Source: Cladorrhinum sp. PSN259
Taxonomy: Eukaryota > Ascomycota > Sordariomycetes > Sordariales > Podosporaceae
Assembly: GCA_033725935.1 (NCBI GenBank)
Contig: MU867096.1
Coordinates: 248,001 to 312,000, forward strand
Direction: 5' to 3'
Length of the DNA stretch: 64,000 nt
Below the pieces are notes generated by a model, which worked only from the letters and a program-made list of their open reading frames with translations, searched no databases and was not told the origin of the DNA. Positions 1-11,724 of this stretch are shown piece after piece (within the stretch, counting starts at the first letter, position 1; every line of letters begins with the position of its first letter). Both the position numbers and the translations under genes were made by a program.

Positions 1-116
1 AATGTCAATCTTTCAAGAAGTCCAGCTTGTTTCTTCCAGCTCATGACGATATCAAAAACAAATTCCTTTTCAATCATTGCCCGTCTCAAGCTTCAGTGAG
101 CTGAAGCTTTCCAAAG

Positions 117-1890
117 ATGGCCTCACCAAACACAACCGCCGACCTGGACGGCTTGGCCCAGGACCCATCCAACTCAACATTGACTCAAACCTCATCAGCA
201 CCAGCACCCTTCGAATTCGCCATGCTGTTGAAACCGGAATATGTATCTGTCATCATCAGCGCGCTGACAATCATCTGGCTCGGAGCCCATGGCTCACTCC
301 GGCGACCACCCTCAGCTGCACCAGTCAAAACCAAGAAAGGCAAGAAGCAACCAAAAGAAGATAGGTTCCAGGAAGGCCTCGCAGCTTCAGACGCAATTAT
401 GTTCCCCATTGTGGCAGGTATCTTGCTCATGAGTCTCTACTACCTCATCGAATGGCTGCAGGATCCAACCATACTAAGCAAGATTATGAGGGGATACATG
501 TCGCTCATGGCTGTCATGAGTCTGGCGAGGTTATCTGCTGATGCGCTGGACATCCTCACGAGCTTGGTCTTCCCCACGACATGGGCCGACCGGAGTGGCA
601 AAGTCTATCATATTGATGCTGATAGACGATGTCAGTTTGTGGTGGACGAGGCTTCAGGGTGCGAACTTGTCGTCCCCGAGAAGAAGACTCCTTTGCCAGG
701 GTTTCTTTCCTCACTTCGTCTTTCGTATTCTTTTGGCCAGCTTCTATGGGGATTTCGACACCTCCTAACTGAGGAATGGACCGTGCGGTTTGCGATGCAT
801 GGCATGTTTTTCTTCAAATTCAACATTAAGCTCAACGATATCCTTGGGTTTCTGGTCTCACTCCCGGCCGCGATTGCATACCACTACACGGGCTGGAACT
901 TGTTCTCCAATGTACTCAGTACGGCAATGTGCTATGCTTCGTTCCTCATGCTTTCGCCCACATCTGTCAGCATCGGCACTCTAGTACTATGGGGGCTCTT
1001 TGTCTATGATGTTGTCATGGTTTTCTATACGCAAGTCTTTACTGTGTCCCCGAAGATAGGTCCAATACTAACTGTGGTGTCCCAGCCCTTATATGATTAC
1101 CGTTGCCCAAAAACTCGACGCCCCAATTAAGTTGGTCTTTGAGGGACCTTCAGGTTCCAGCATGCTCGGTCTGGGAGACATTGTTGTTCCGGGCATGATG
1201 ATGGGCATCGCGCTACGCTTCGATCTCTTCCAGTTTTACAAGAAGCAGATGAAGCTCGAAGCTGTAGAGCTGATTTCAGAGTCAACCACCGGCATTGCGG
1301 GAGACAAGCCTGTCACCACCACCATCACAGAGACACAGTTCAAGCGTGTCAAGATTCCTTATGTCGACACTCGCGGCCAATGGGGTAACAGGTTCTGGTG
1401 CACCAGGATTGGGTCCCTCGTTCCCGTCAAGGAGGCTGCGGAGGCGCTGGCTGCCACCGCTTTTCCCAAACCTTACTTTTATGCTTCAGTAGCCGGCTAC
1501 GCGGCAGGCATGCTCGTCACTTTGACCATGCTATTGGTATTCAGGCACGGACAACCTGCTTTGTTGTACTTGGTTCCCGGTGTGACAGGATCCATCTGGT
1601 TGACTGCTTTGATAAGAGGGGAGGTCAAGGACATTTGGGCATATACCGAGGATGGAAGTCTGGATACCGAGGATGTGGTTGTGGAAGTTGATGCTGATGG
1701 GCAGATCGTGCCGAAGAAGGAGGAGGAGAAGAGGGCGGATGGTGAGTTGGAGGATTGTGACAAGGGCGCAGAGGAGCATCAAGAAGATGATGGGAAGGCG
1801 GTCAAGAGTAAGAAGGAGAAGGAGGCCGGCGACTATGATGTGTTTTTATTTTCTATTACTGCGCCGCGGTTCGCTCTCAAGGAGGATTAG
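117..1890 (+). CDS. Signal peptide peptidase (presenilin-type intramembrane aspartyl protease)
   Basis: Exons 117-1030 and 1086-1890; about 572 aa. It cleaves remnant signal peptides and type II membrane segments in the ER membrane. The three family motifs are visible: YD in VYDVVMVF (end of exon 1), GLGD in MLGLGDIVVPG, and PAL in QPALLYLVPG. Several hydrophobic segments surround them. The intron (55 nt) starts GCAAGT and ends CAG, with TACTAAC at 1066-1072, so it is a GC-AG intron. Splicing there joins VMVFYT to PYMITVAQKLDAP in frame, as expected for the family, and no nearby GT donor has the right phase and a good consensus. The C-terminal tail (about 80 residues) is rich in Glu and Lys. 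The start is the first ATG of the frame. Family assignment is certain; the exact C-terminus is fairly sure. Confidence 0.93.
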
Positions 1891-2292
1891 TTTTGCTCTT
1901 ATGAGGGAGGATCAGATGTCTCGGGTTGGGCTGGCGATACCACTTTGGCTTTGAAGATGAGAATAGCGTATTGCAAGGTTGAGGTAGACTACACAGCGAA
2001 CATTTGTTTCCCTTTCCTTCACGAAGCCGATGGAAACTAATGCCGTTATATCGTCATCACAAGTTGACACCAATATGGTTCCACTCTCGCATTCAATTGC
2101 ATACAATAATGCTACATGCCAAGGATGTTAAAGAAGCAGATCATAGGTATTGTGTTGTTCCATTCCGGTCACCACAAACTACAGATTTAGAAAATAGGGG
2201 TATCTCCTCTAGACGTCAACACCAGCCAACCAGCACCATGCAATACAAACTTCGACCAACACTGCTCGTGTCCCTCAACCAAACCATAAACC
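1891..2292. other. Intergenic, convergent 3' regions
   Basis: About 400 bases between the convergent signal peptide peptidase and thaumatin-like genes. It probably holds both 3' UTRs. I see no gene or repeat. Confidence 0.6.
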
Positions 2293-3906
2293 TCACCAAA
2301 ACCAAACGCTCATCATCACCACTCCCAGACCTATTAATTCCACCCACCCAGGCCTTACCATAGACATTCTTCCTCCACTCGCAGGCTTGGGACTAACACT
2401 CTCAATATACGTCTTATTCCTAACAACAGCCAACAACTCCTCATAATTTTTGTCCCCTTGCATGCCCCCAGGACCAGGAGGGCCACCAGAAGCAATCTGT
2501 CTCAGCTCCTTCCCAAAAACCTCCAAAATATTCGTGCTCCTCCCCTTGGGACAAAACATCACCTCCCACCCGCCCCCAGTGGGAATAATAAACGTGCTGG
2601 TCTGATCGTCAAAGGCATACGAATAAGCATCAGGACAGACCGACTTTGCTTGCTTAGAGTAAAAACTCGGTCGGCAGACCTCTGGTGCGTCATACTGGCC
2701 TGTGCAACAATCCTGCGGGGAGTTTGTCGAACTACAAGCTGATAGGCAAGGGTCGAAAATGGGACGCTGGATATTGTCGTCGGGATAAGGGTAGATGCCA
2801 TTTCCTGGTTTACTGGGCGGGTATTTCTGAAGATCCCAGGGACACCAAGAGGCTACGCCTCTGTTTGTTTGGAGCGCTTCAAACGGGGTAGGGTAAGTGG
2901 AGTTGGTGTAAAAGGTCCCCGTGCTAGAGGGGTCCGAGAGGTATCCGGCCGAAGCGATGCAGGCTGCGTTGGTAAGGTTGGGGGGGATCCAGGTTGTATT
3001 GGCTGCGGGCAGGTAGATGATTCCCAGCGGGATGTTGTAGCCGTCTACCAAGGAGATGTCGTAAAAAGTTTGTTTGCCATCCAATCCGCCGATGAGGTTG
3101 AATTCTGCTAGGGTGGTCGGGACTGCTCCCTGAGAAGTTGGGTTAGTCAATAAGGGACAAAGCAGGGGAGCAGGAAAGAAGCTTACAGTGAATTCACAAT
3201 CTAAACGAGCAAAACAATCTCCCGTCAGACAGGCAGCACCATTGCCGTTCACACCATTCAGGTTACTCGGTCCTGTTCCGTCCGCGTTGAACGAGCAGTT
3301 CGTCCGCCCCCATACCCTTCCTTGCCAGTCCGGACTGACAAACATGTATCGAGACTCGCCCGATGTCAGCTCGAATCCGCCTGTCCCTGGTCCAATCCCG
3401 TTTTGCGTGCCGATTCCTGGCCATATAGTCTCTCCGCAGTTGTTTGTGACGACCAAGGGGATTGGGGTAGGACTGTTTGGATCTGGCACAGGGGGAGAGC
3501 GGTTGACTGCCCTACCGGTCAAAGACGACGATGGTGTGGGCGTAGACACTGATGGCGCCGTCGACGTGCCATTCTGGATGTTGTTGTTAATGGCGCCGGT
3601 GCCAGTGGACAGGGACGACCGCATCGACGACGAAAGGTTACCTATCCACGCCGCGGATGCTCCTCGTCCTCCACTCCCAAACAGTGCTAGGGGGCCAACT
3701 AAGAATTTCTTGATGCTCCGACCACGTTTTGTTTTCTTTGGCTGGGGAGATGGCCCAGATCGTTCTGATGGTTGGCTACCGCCTCTTGGGTTTGTAATTT
3801 GTCCGGGTACCAAAACAGGGTCGGCATTGATTGATGCTGTCCGAGATTTCCTTTGGCAGCACGGCTTCAACGGTGCAGCAGCAGAAGCATCACCTCTAGA
3901 CTGCAT
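2293..3906 (-). CDS. Thaumatin-like protein
   Basis: Exons 3906-3187 and 3129-2293; about 518 aa. The thaumatin/osmotin-like core starts near residue 145 with VTNNCGETIWPGI. It continues through WGRTNCSF, CLTGDCF, TLAEFNL, the DISLVDGYNIPL segment typical of the family, and a Cys-rich second half (CCTGQYDAPEVC). Such proteins are usually secreted and bind or cleave beta-glucans. The N-terminus (about 140 residues) is basic and Ser/Pro-rich with no canonical signal peptide, only a short hydrophobic run near residues 68-77. The C-terminus ends in a hydrophobic tail that could be a GPI signal or membrane anchor. The 57-nt intron (3130-3186, GTAAGC..CTGAC/CTAAC..CAG) is a multiple of three without a stop, so reading through it is possible. 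Splicing restores a normal join (CEFT to GAVPTTLAEF). The long N-terminal extension may be mis-started. Confidence 0.85.
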   Translation of the reverse strand: MQSRGDASAAAPLKPCCQRKSRTASINADPVLVPGQITNPRGGSQPSERSGPSPQPKKTKRGRSIKKFLVGPLALFGSGGRGASAAWIGNLSSSMRSSLSTGTGAINNNIQNGTSTAPSVSTPTPSSSLTGRAVNRSPPVPDPNSPTPIPLVVTNNCGETIWPGIGTQNGIGPGTGGFELTSGESRYMFVSPDWQGRVWGRTNCSFNADGTGPSNLNGVNGNGAACLTGDCFARLDCEFTVSFFPAPLLCPLLTNPTSQGAVPTTLAEFNLIGGLDGKQTFYDISLVDGYNIPLGIIYLPAANTTWIPPNLTNAACIASAGYLSDPSSTGTFYTNSTYPTPFEALQTNRGVASWCPWDLQKYPPSKPGNGIYPYPDDNIQRPIFDPCLSACSSTNSPQDCCTGQYDAPEVCRPSFYSKQAKSVCPDAYSYAFDDQTSTFIIPTGGGWEVMFCPKGRSTNILEVFGKELRQIASGGPPGPGGMQGDKNYEELLAVVRNKTYIESVSPKPASGGRMSMVRPGWVELIGLGVVMMSVWFW

Positions 3907-4913
3907 TTTGGAAGGTTCACACTGAGTCCGTTGCCGGCAGATACACGAGGTGAAATCGTAGGTTGCGGGTTCTGCCGCGGGTTTGTGTCTGTGCTATTTA
4001 GGATGAACTTGGAAAATGAACTGCAATATGGAGAAGTACAGTCTAGAATAACAAAAGGAAAATCAAAAGGCAAACGCTTCCAACGAGAGAGTGTGTATTC
4101 GTGTTATGCCAACAAGGAGAGAGATCAAAAATCCAAGAAGAGAGGGGTTCTAGGTGCGAGGTTATCAAGAGGTTGAGCACGTAGGTATGTAGGTTGCCAT
4201 AAGGACGGAACCGTTCTCATGGCCGTTGCCAGCCACCACCACACCCTCTCCGAGCCGTGACCAAGATCTGGTCTCCATGTTTACCTTGGATTGGAAGGAG
4301 CATGATGGATAGCTGAACGGCCGCAGCCACTGCGATCTCGCCATTGGCGAGTGGTGGTGGCAAGCAGGATTCGAGATGCAGGTTTGTGGAGGGAAAGAAG
4401 TAAGCCAAGACTTACCTGCCGACCGCAGCCTATGACGCAAAGTAGCAACTTTACTCTGCCAGCGTCCCTCGACTTACACGGAATACCATGCAGCGCTACA
4501 TGTCAGATATAGTGAAACGATATATGCATTAAATATCATAACAACAGACAAGCAACTATGCTATTTCCCTCATCACTACGTTCCTGATGTCCACTTTCCC
4601 GCCACAAGACTCTGGTCACGTCAATTCATCCCTAAACTCATAGCCCCATACATGAATGAAAATAACCCATTTTCATTATTTCAAGCTCGCCATCATAACC
4701 CCATCAGGTACCCCGCCCTTTACCATCGGCGTTTTCGGAATACAAATGAAAATTGGGCTCTGGTCATATTTCCCATATGATCTAGAGCACTTTATTGCCA
4801 GCTTGCGAAAGACGCCTGTTTTACATCAAAGAGGTATCATTGTTAAGATCCGATGCAGCAATGCGATATTATAAAAAAAATGCAACTCCGTCAAGCAAAA
4901 ACATCAAACCCCT
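3907..4913. other. Gene-free stretch
   Basis: About 1 kb between two minus-strand genes. It should contain the promoter and leader of the thaumatin-like gene and the 3' UTR of the Hsp70-like gene. The 4450-4870 part is AT-rich. No ORF here resembles a protein. Confidence 0.5.
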
Positions 4914-7416
4914 TTATCTGAACCTTGCACGGCAACGACCCATGACCTCGCCTTGGCAAACAAGCTCGGCGCTGAACTCGGAGCCGTCCAATGTAAGATA
5001 AATATCAAAGTACACACGATAGAATGTACCTTGTGGCGTGTCCATGCGCTCAAAGTCCTTTTCCAAGTTCTTGCGCGACAGGTCTGATGTAAGTGTAACG
5101 ACCTCCTTGATTCCTATTGACTGTATTAGTATGCACACAATTTCTTAACAGATTTATGAGCAACTTACTTGGGTCCTTGGTGTACTCGGGGCATACATCA
5201 TCGTCACAGGCGTAAAGGATATCCTCGTACATCAATGTCGCACCAGGGGCGACTTGTCGGAAAAAGGAAACCTTGACGGGCTCTCCAATCTTGACTTTCT
5301 GACCCTTTTGCACAAAGATCTGGCGGGTAAACTTGCAGCGATCCTTACCATCAAGCGAGGGGACACGATACGCCTCAGGATGGTAGCCTTCCTTGAATGG
5401 CTGGAGTGTCGCCATGAGATAATGGCGACGGGCGACACGGTGTGTGATGACTCTCTCGGTAATTCCGGCAGTGACAGCGCCCTTGACGATAGCAGCCACT
5501 GAGTCCATGGGGCGCACAACCTTGGACTGGAACTGAGGCGGAACATGAAGCTTAATCTGCTGGAAGAGATACTCGGAGGCACCGAAACCACCCACAACCA
5601 AGATGTTTTGCAGTGTGCGGTTTTGCGCTTGAATCGCGATGATCTGGTTGCGAACAAGCTCCAAGATACGGTTGACGACAGGCTCGAAGCATTGCAAAAT
5701 CTCCTCGTTAGTGAACGTCATATAACCTTCTTCGATACCAGCTTCGGGGAATTCAGCCTCGATACCGACGTCGACAGCCCACTTCTGGCCGTTATTTCGG
5801 AAATCAGCCTTGATTCGGTTTTCAAAGTCCATGATACACTTGGCGTACACACGACCGGCAGTCTTGGAGCCGTCTGGCAGCTTCATCTTGCGGATCTTGG
5901 TGCGGAGGATATTGCTGAAGTTTCGGTTCAACGCAGTCGAGCCGCAAGAGTCGCCAGAACCAGCTGTGCACTCAGCAACAGTGAAAGGATTCTCATCCTC
6001 GACTTCGTAGGCAATAAGATCAACAGTGCCGCCACCGCAATCAACAATAAGCACAGCATCGTGCACCTTGAGGTTGAGAAGACCAGTCTTGGAGCAGAAA
6101 AGAGCAGCTGCCTCTGGCTCACTGACAAGAGTGAGGCGGTTGTCGTTCTCATCACGAAGAAAACCGGCCTGGATGGCAGCAGCTCTGGTGGCAGCCTTGC
6201 CAGCGTCGTTCCAAATGGCGGGCACCGTCAGATAGTAACGGATGTTCCTTTCCTCACGATTGAACACTTCACCGAGAGTCTTCTGGAGCGCTGCCCGCAT
6301 AGCCTGGCGGAGCTTGAAAAGATAATCGGCGGCCACATCAATCTCTGACTTTCCTGGAGGAAGGGGCGGCAAGTTGATGGGGTCAATATATGTGTTGCCC
6401 GACAACATCAACTGCAACTTGAACCATTCTACTTTTTGCACGCCCGGTTTGGGGTATCCAGTTGGCGCGAGAGCATCTGCGATATCAGGGCCCCAGCCAA
6501 CGACTTTCTGGTACTGATCATAATACAGCACTGTGGGAATCTGAAGAGGTTGCCCGTTAGCGTTAAATCCTATGCACGCTGCCGTGGTGACAAGCAAGCA
6601 TAACAAATCATGCCATGTTCACGAACCTTTTGCTTTGTGTATGAACCAGCACCTGGCCACTCGGTGATAATATCTTCCTTTGCCTCGTTGTTGGTCGCAA
6701 ACGCGAAGGCGACACCCGAAAACGTAGTACCCTAGATGGTCATTCATCAGCATGATGCTCTCCCCCTTTCTTGTGCCATCGAGGACGAATAAACCTACAA
6801 AATCGATGCCGACAATCAGCTGAGCCTTGCTCCGGCTGTTTCCTTCTACCTCGGCAGCAGCATTGCGCTGGTATGGTGCCCCAGGACCGGGCTGTTGCTG
6901 CTGCTGCTGCGGTGGAGGGGGCGGGTACCCGCCGGGATTTCCGTAACCCGGGGGTCCTTGTCCGGGAGGGGGACCTCCCATCACCGGGGGTGGGTACCCA
7001 GCGACCGGAGGGCCACCGGTGTTGATCGGCGGCGGTCCTCCAACCATTTGTGAGGGTGGAGTGCGAGCCGGGCCTTGGTTCGCGAGAGGGCTGGTGCGGC
7101 CGAGAGGACCGCCAGGAGGACCGGGAGGGAAGTTGGCTGAATAGCTGGGCGGTCGTGGACCAGCACCCGGGTGATTCATTTGGGTGAGACTATGCTGCGA
7201 AGAGTTGGACGCAATCGACTCGGCGGCGGGCGCACCCGTACCTGGGCGAGAAGGAAACAGCACAGGGAGTTGAGGGGCGGCTCCCAGAGGCGGGGTCTGC
7301 GTCTGAGGGACGTTGGGACTGGCGCGGCCGTTCTGGCTCTGCTGCTGGATGCTATTGCCGCTCGATTTGCGTTTACCGAAACCAAAGCCTTTCAGGCGGG
7401 AGTTCATAGAACTCAT
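4914..7416 (-). CDS. Hsp70-like ATPase of the HSPA12 type with low-complexity N-terminus
   Basis: Exons 7416-6799, 6731-6627, 6540-5169 and 5113-4914; about 764 aa. The actin/Hsp70 ATPase fold begins near residue 201 with IVGIDFGTTFSGVAF (phosphate-1 loop). It continues with VSEPEAAAL (about 380-388), VDCGGGTVDL (phosphate-2, about 407-416) and VVGGFGASEYL (adenosine loop, about 556). There is no recognisable Hsp70 substrate-binding domain or EEVD tail, which fits HSPA12-like proteins, common and multicopy in fungi. Residues 1-195 are Ser, Gly, Pro and Gln rich, with repeated GGPPP-type blocks and a Q6 run. Introns: 6732-6798, 6541-6626 (donor GTTCGT) and 5114-5168; joins give GIDF-GTTFSG, TKQK-IPTVLYY and DP-R-IKEVV. 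The client or physiological role is unknown. The family call is firm. Confidence 0.9.
6878..6911 (-). repeat. Gln/Pro-coding microsatellite (CAG-type) in Hsp70-like gene
   Basis: On the plus strand a run of CTG-type triplets (about 6891-6909) reads as polyglutamine flanked by polyproline on the minus strand. It lies inside the low-complexity N-terminus of the Hsp70-like protein and is likely length-variable between isolates. Confidence 0.7.
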
Positions 7417-10400
7417 ATGGGGGGAGACTGGGGAAATTCGGTATTAAAGAGAAAAGGGAACCAAGAAGAAAGGAGGGGGTGAGCACTTTGAGCGAGACTG
7501 GAACGGGAGTGGGCTGGGCTGGCAGTGGGCTGCGTGCGGGTGCGCGGCGGGTCGGCAGGCTGGGCTCGAAAGAGAGAAAGAGAGAGACTGGGAGAGCTGG
7601 AGCTGGAGCTGAATCGGGAAAAAGGTGGATTGGATGGATGGATGGCAGCGAAGGAGCGGGAAAAATTAGGTGTGGTTTGGGTGTCAGGGTGTCAGGGCGG
7701 GCGAGTACCGCATCGAGTACCGCCAGGTACGGTAGGACTCGCTCGAGTTCGCGTTTCGATTACTTTGAATCTCGTGCCAATTGTTCTTGGTCCTTTGCCT
7801 CACTGTCCTGTTCCTGATCTCTGGTGGAATTGTCCTGGAGGATTGGTGACGCTCAAAGAAACTCGGACTAGAACAAATGTAGGACGGGACCGGGCGGGAG
7901 TGGTGGAGGATGGTTCCAAGGTTGGGAGATGGGAGTCTTGGGCCTGGGTCCTGCTGTGGCTGACGGCCGACAAGTTCTTGCATGCCAGCACACTGCTGAC
8001 GGCACTAACAAAGCTTGGATCCTTGGGGTTTGTGTAAGGCTGAGCAACTTCGTCCAGGTTCCCCTCTCGGATGACAATACTTTGTGCGATCAGTCGGCCG
8101 GAACGAGACACGGATGCAGCAGATTGCAAAATGGAGAATGCAGCCCGCAGCAGTAGAAGATTCTTCACCTTGGATGTTCGGACGAAGCCTAACAGCAATA
8201 ACATATCTGGGCACTCGAAAGACTGCGATGATTGAATTGAGGAGTTCAACGGTTGCTCATGTGGGGCTCCAAGGTCGAAAAGGAGTCGATCCCCGCAGAA
8301 GATGCCATTGACTCCAGTCGTCCAATTGCGTGCTTCCAACGTCCATACATCGTGGATATGTGCTGTGGACTTCCGTGGTGACTCGTGAGAGAATCACCAA
8401 CCGGACCCACACTGTCGGCCATCATCTGAACTTCTTCCGTCATCAAACCTGCAATGCACCTAAAAAATCCTGACAGACGGAAACGCCGCCGGGCTCGACG
8501 AGCATTCGCATATTTCCAATGCGACACTGTGGTGAGATACATATCAATCCCTTACAGTGGAGTCAATAGCCTCCCAAGACTCTCTGTCACACCCATACGA
8601 CCGACGGGCAAGGGGTAATAAAGATCATGCATGTCGGCCATTTGCAAGGCGACGAGGGGTTCAGAGCGGCGGGGTCAGCACCGGCGACTTGGGTAAGACA
8701 ACGGATCTCCAACGAACGGCGATCGTCCCCTCAAACACCTCCACCAGTTTGAATCATCATGGAAGCAACGACTTTAACTTGTCTCTGAATCTGGGTACAA
8801 GGCAGGTTGGGGTTGTAACCTGGCTCTACAAGGTTACCTCTGCGACATTCTTTTCTTCATGTTCTCGAAATACTGTGGCACACTGCTCCTGTCTCGTCAA
8901 GTATCACAGGCGTTGTTGCTCTTGGTGGGGTTGGTTCATAGATTCATCACGAACACGGGATGCCCAACACCCTCGCCCCATCGCGCTCAGGCTGGATCTA
9001 GCATCATCCATAAAAATTGATGAAACGTTCCAATGCTGGGCGGCTGACAATTAATGAAAAACGGCCCCATTGTCGTCGCCGCGGCTTGATTTATTTAAAC
9101 ACACCAAAATTCCACACTTGATCAGCACTTCATATCCCCATCGCTCCATCCCTTGATGGGGTCATGTATACTATGTAGGTATCAATGGGTGGTGTGGGGG
9201 CGGACGTGAAAGGGGGGCAACCAACTGGAACGAGAACCTGGCGGTGGATTTTATCAAGTGCTTCTTTAACCTTCATGCCTGATGAAGGTCCTGGCTGGGG
9301 GAAGCTGCACGCCATCACTTTTTCACAGGTGCCTGATCTAAACCCGATTCGGATATCGAAGACATGGTAGGACCTTCGTAGGACTTTGCGCGACTCTTTG
9401 TCCAAGCTTCCAGGACATCTTTGGCGTGGCTGAGCATGGGGCGCTGTGCCTCTCATTTTCGAGCTGGAGTGGGGAGTGGCTCTTTCGCCAACTGACTCCT
9501 GAGAACGCTGGAAGCTGTCCCAGCCTGCACCTCTGATTGGTCGCTGGTTCGCCTGCATAATCTTCGGTGAAGTCTTCTTTCAGCCGCAGTTTGCTGTCTG
9601 AGTCTCTCAACTTTTTGATCTTCTCGTTCTGTTCCTAGATTCAATACAGGCTTCGTCTCTACTTACTTCATGCAGAAAAGGAGCCTCAGCAGCGATGCTC
9701 CTCAATGCTCAATGACCTTCGCAGCTTTGATCTCAATGGAAGTTTGATAGTCAAGATTCGGCCTCGAATCGGCCCCGATCGAACAATGCTACCCTTTTCG
9801 GCGTTGACGATGGCAAAAGCAAATCTGGGGGACGAAGGGACTATGCCAAGACGTCCCACGTGGTTTTGACCTCCCTACGGATCCTAACGGTCGTCCCGTC
9901 CAACGTCCATACCAGGTTGAGGTACAGTTGCGCATTGAAAACTTCAAATTTCAAGAGTTCCTGCGTTCTCTTTCACGACTTGCCTATTTGACAATAAGGC
10001 TTATCCCGTTGATTAGCCTTCTTCAACAGAATTTCCCGCCACTCAATGTTCTGCCGGGTCGGAGATGACGATTCCTACTTCTCGGCGGCGCCAGCGGCAC
10101 AGCTCCCATCATCCACAGAACGTCTTCCATTGACCTTCTACGTTGTCTTGGCGATGGCAACAAAAGCAGTTGCACCTTCTTTTCAACCCGTCGAGATAGG
10201 TTTCGTTGACTCCGTAGTTAGACTTCCATCTTGTCTGCTCCCTATCACTTGTGCCTCATCGACAACCCACATCATCAGGTATATCGCTAGATACCAGTAA
10301 GGGTGTGCCGGTTACTCCAAGTGAGCAGTGCCGCTCCTAAGGCTCTGAGCGAGGGGGTGGGGTTTTGTTTGCTTCGTCTAGACGAGCAATCAAAGAGTGT

Positions 10401-10752
10401 TATTTTGAGAGCAGTATTCAATTCTGGGGTAAGACACTTGCGAACGTGATCGTATAGTATACTGAGTTCCTTCCATTTACGGTCAGGTGTTACCCTAGCT
10501 TCCTCTGTGCCAGTCGTCTACTCGGATGCTGAATGGATGGCTGCTTATGTGCCTGACACCCGCCGCTGCCTTGGTTCAGCTTGATTCGGCGGAGGAGATT
10601 AGCGTTGATCGTAATGCGATCAGGATTTCTGTAGAATGGCGAGCCCCTGAGCCTGTGGCAGGCTGCTCTTACATATCTGCTTGAAGTTTCCATGCTGGAA
10701 ATCCCTCGATTCATCTCGGGCGGTATGTCAACATCCACAGAGTCAAAAAGTC
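7417..10752. other. Gene-poor 3.3-kb interval between divergent genes
   Basis: This is the region upstream of both the Hsp70-like gene (-) and the PAN-like membrane protein (+). It holds purine-rich simple sequence near 7560-7670 and scattered ORFs of up to about 180 codons on both strands. None shows recognisable domains, and I could not join any of them by credible splice sites. It is probably promoter or leader DNA and possibly non-coding transcripts. Confidence 0.45.
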
Positions 10753-11724
10753 ATGGAGGTATATCGACCATCAACTCGTGACAGCCAACGAACATTTGTG
10801 CCATCACACCAACCAGGGGATTTCCCGAGAGACCTGAGGCTGTCACACACCACATCAGGGGCCCATAGTCAAGCATCATCGCCATACTACTCAGATGAAA
10901 AGTCAGTAGTCGAATCACCAGTTCTTGGCCATGCTACCCCCCCGGGTTTCAAGTTGAATTCGCCCATCCCGACGTCTCCGCGCCAAGGATCGTACTGGAC
11001 AGAACGAGACCTTGATCCTTTACCTAGATATCCCGGGACGCCCATCGATATTCCTGCCACATTAGAGGTTCCACCTATCGATGATCACACCAAGTCTCAA
11101 GGCACGATATGTGGCATTAGGAAAAGACTCTTTCTATGGTTGCTTGGAATAGGGGCAATTGTTCTCTTGGTCATCGCCATTGGCGTTGGAGTGGGGGTTG
11201 GACTTGGCCATCAGAAGCAGACAGGCGATAATGGAACACAGTATGTTAACTCTTCTCTCGGGGCCGTGGGACGAAAGTGATGCTAACACAACCACTACAG
11301 GCCGTCAGCAATATCTAACGTTTCAGCAACGTCCACCACATCCTCTGCCGCATCAAGCTTCGTACTCCCAACTACAACTACGCAGACGTCGACTGCCCCC
11401 TCGGCGACGGCTACTGGATTTTGTCCCGGGATGGATAACACGCAATACATTTCATCGACCGGCAAGAAGTTTCTTCATCTTTGCGGTGTGGACTATTCGG
11501 GAAAACTTGAGGCCACCGAAATAGGGAACGCAACGACAACTACCTTCAAGGACTGCATGGAACTTTGCTCAAAGAAGACTGGCTGTACTGGAGTAGGCTG
11601 GGGAATCGAGACGGACGAGAAGTTGAACAGTAAACCTAACTGTTGGATGAAGAGTGGCTTGAACCAGTCGCACAGTGCGACACCACGGTGGAACTTTGCG
11701 GTTCTCCTTGCTGGTGATAAGTAA
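10753..11724 (+). CDS. Single-pass membrane protein with Cys-rich PAN/Apple-like ectodomain
   Basis: Exons 10753-11240 and 11301-11724; about 303 aa. Residues 1-120 are hydrophilic and Ser/Pro-rich (cytosolic), and a strong transmembrane helix lies near 127-151 (LFLWLLGIGAIVLLVIA and a GVGVGVG run). A Ser/Thr-rich linker follows, then a C-terminal module with Cys pattern CPGM..HLCGVDY..DCMELCSKKTGCTGVGW..NCWMK and the ending RWNFAVLL, which looks like a PAN/Apple fold. The 60-nt intron (GTATGT..CTAAC..CAG) joins GTQ to PSAISN in frame. I chose the ATG at 10753 (GTCATGG); the frame is open to about 10681 but has no other ATG. Fungal proteins of this layout are common and mostly uncharacterised. 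A cell-surface adhesion or sensing role is inference only. Confidence 0.8.

Noticed and set aside
3188..3925. Plus-strand ORF (245 codons) opposite the thaumatin-like gene
   Set aside because: Antisense shadow of exon 1 of the thaumatin-like gene; it crosses the real start codon and has no family features.
5545..6348. Long plus-strand ORF (267 codons) inside the Hsp70-like gene
   Set aside because: It is a mirror frame of the real minus-strand coding exon. It has no domain of its own.
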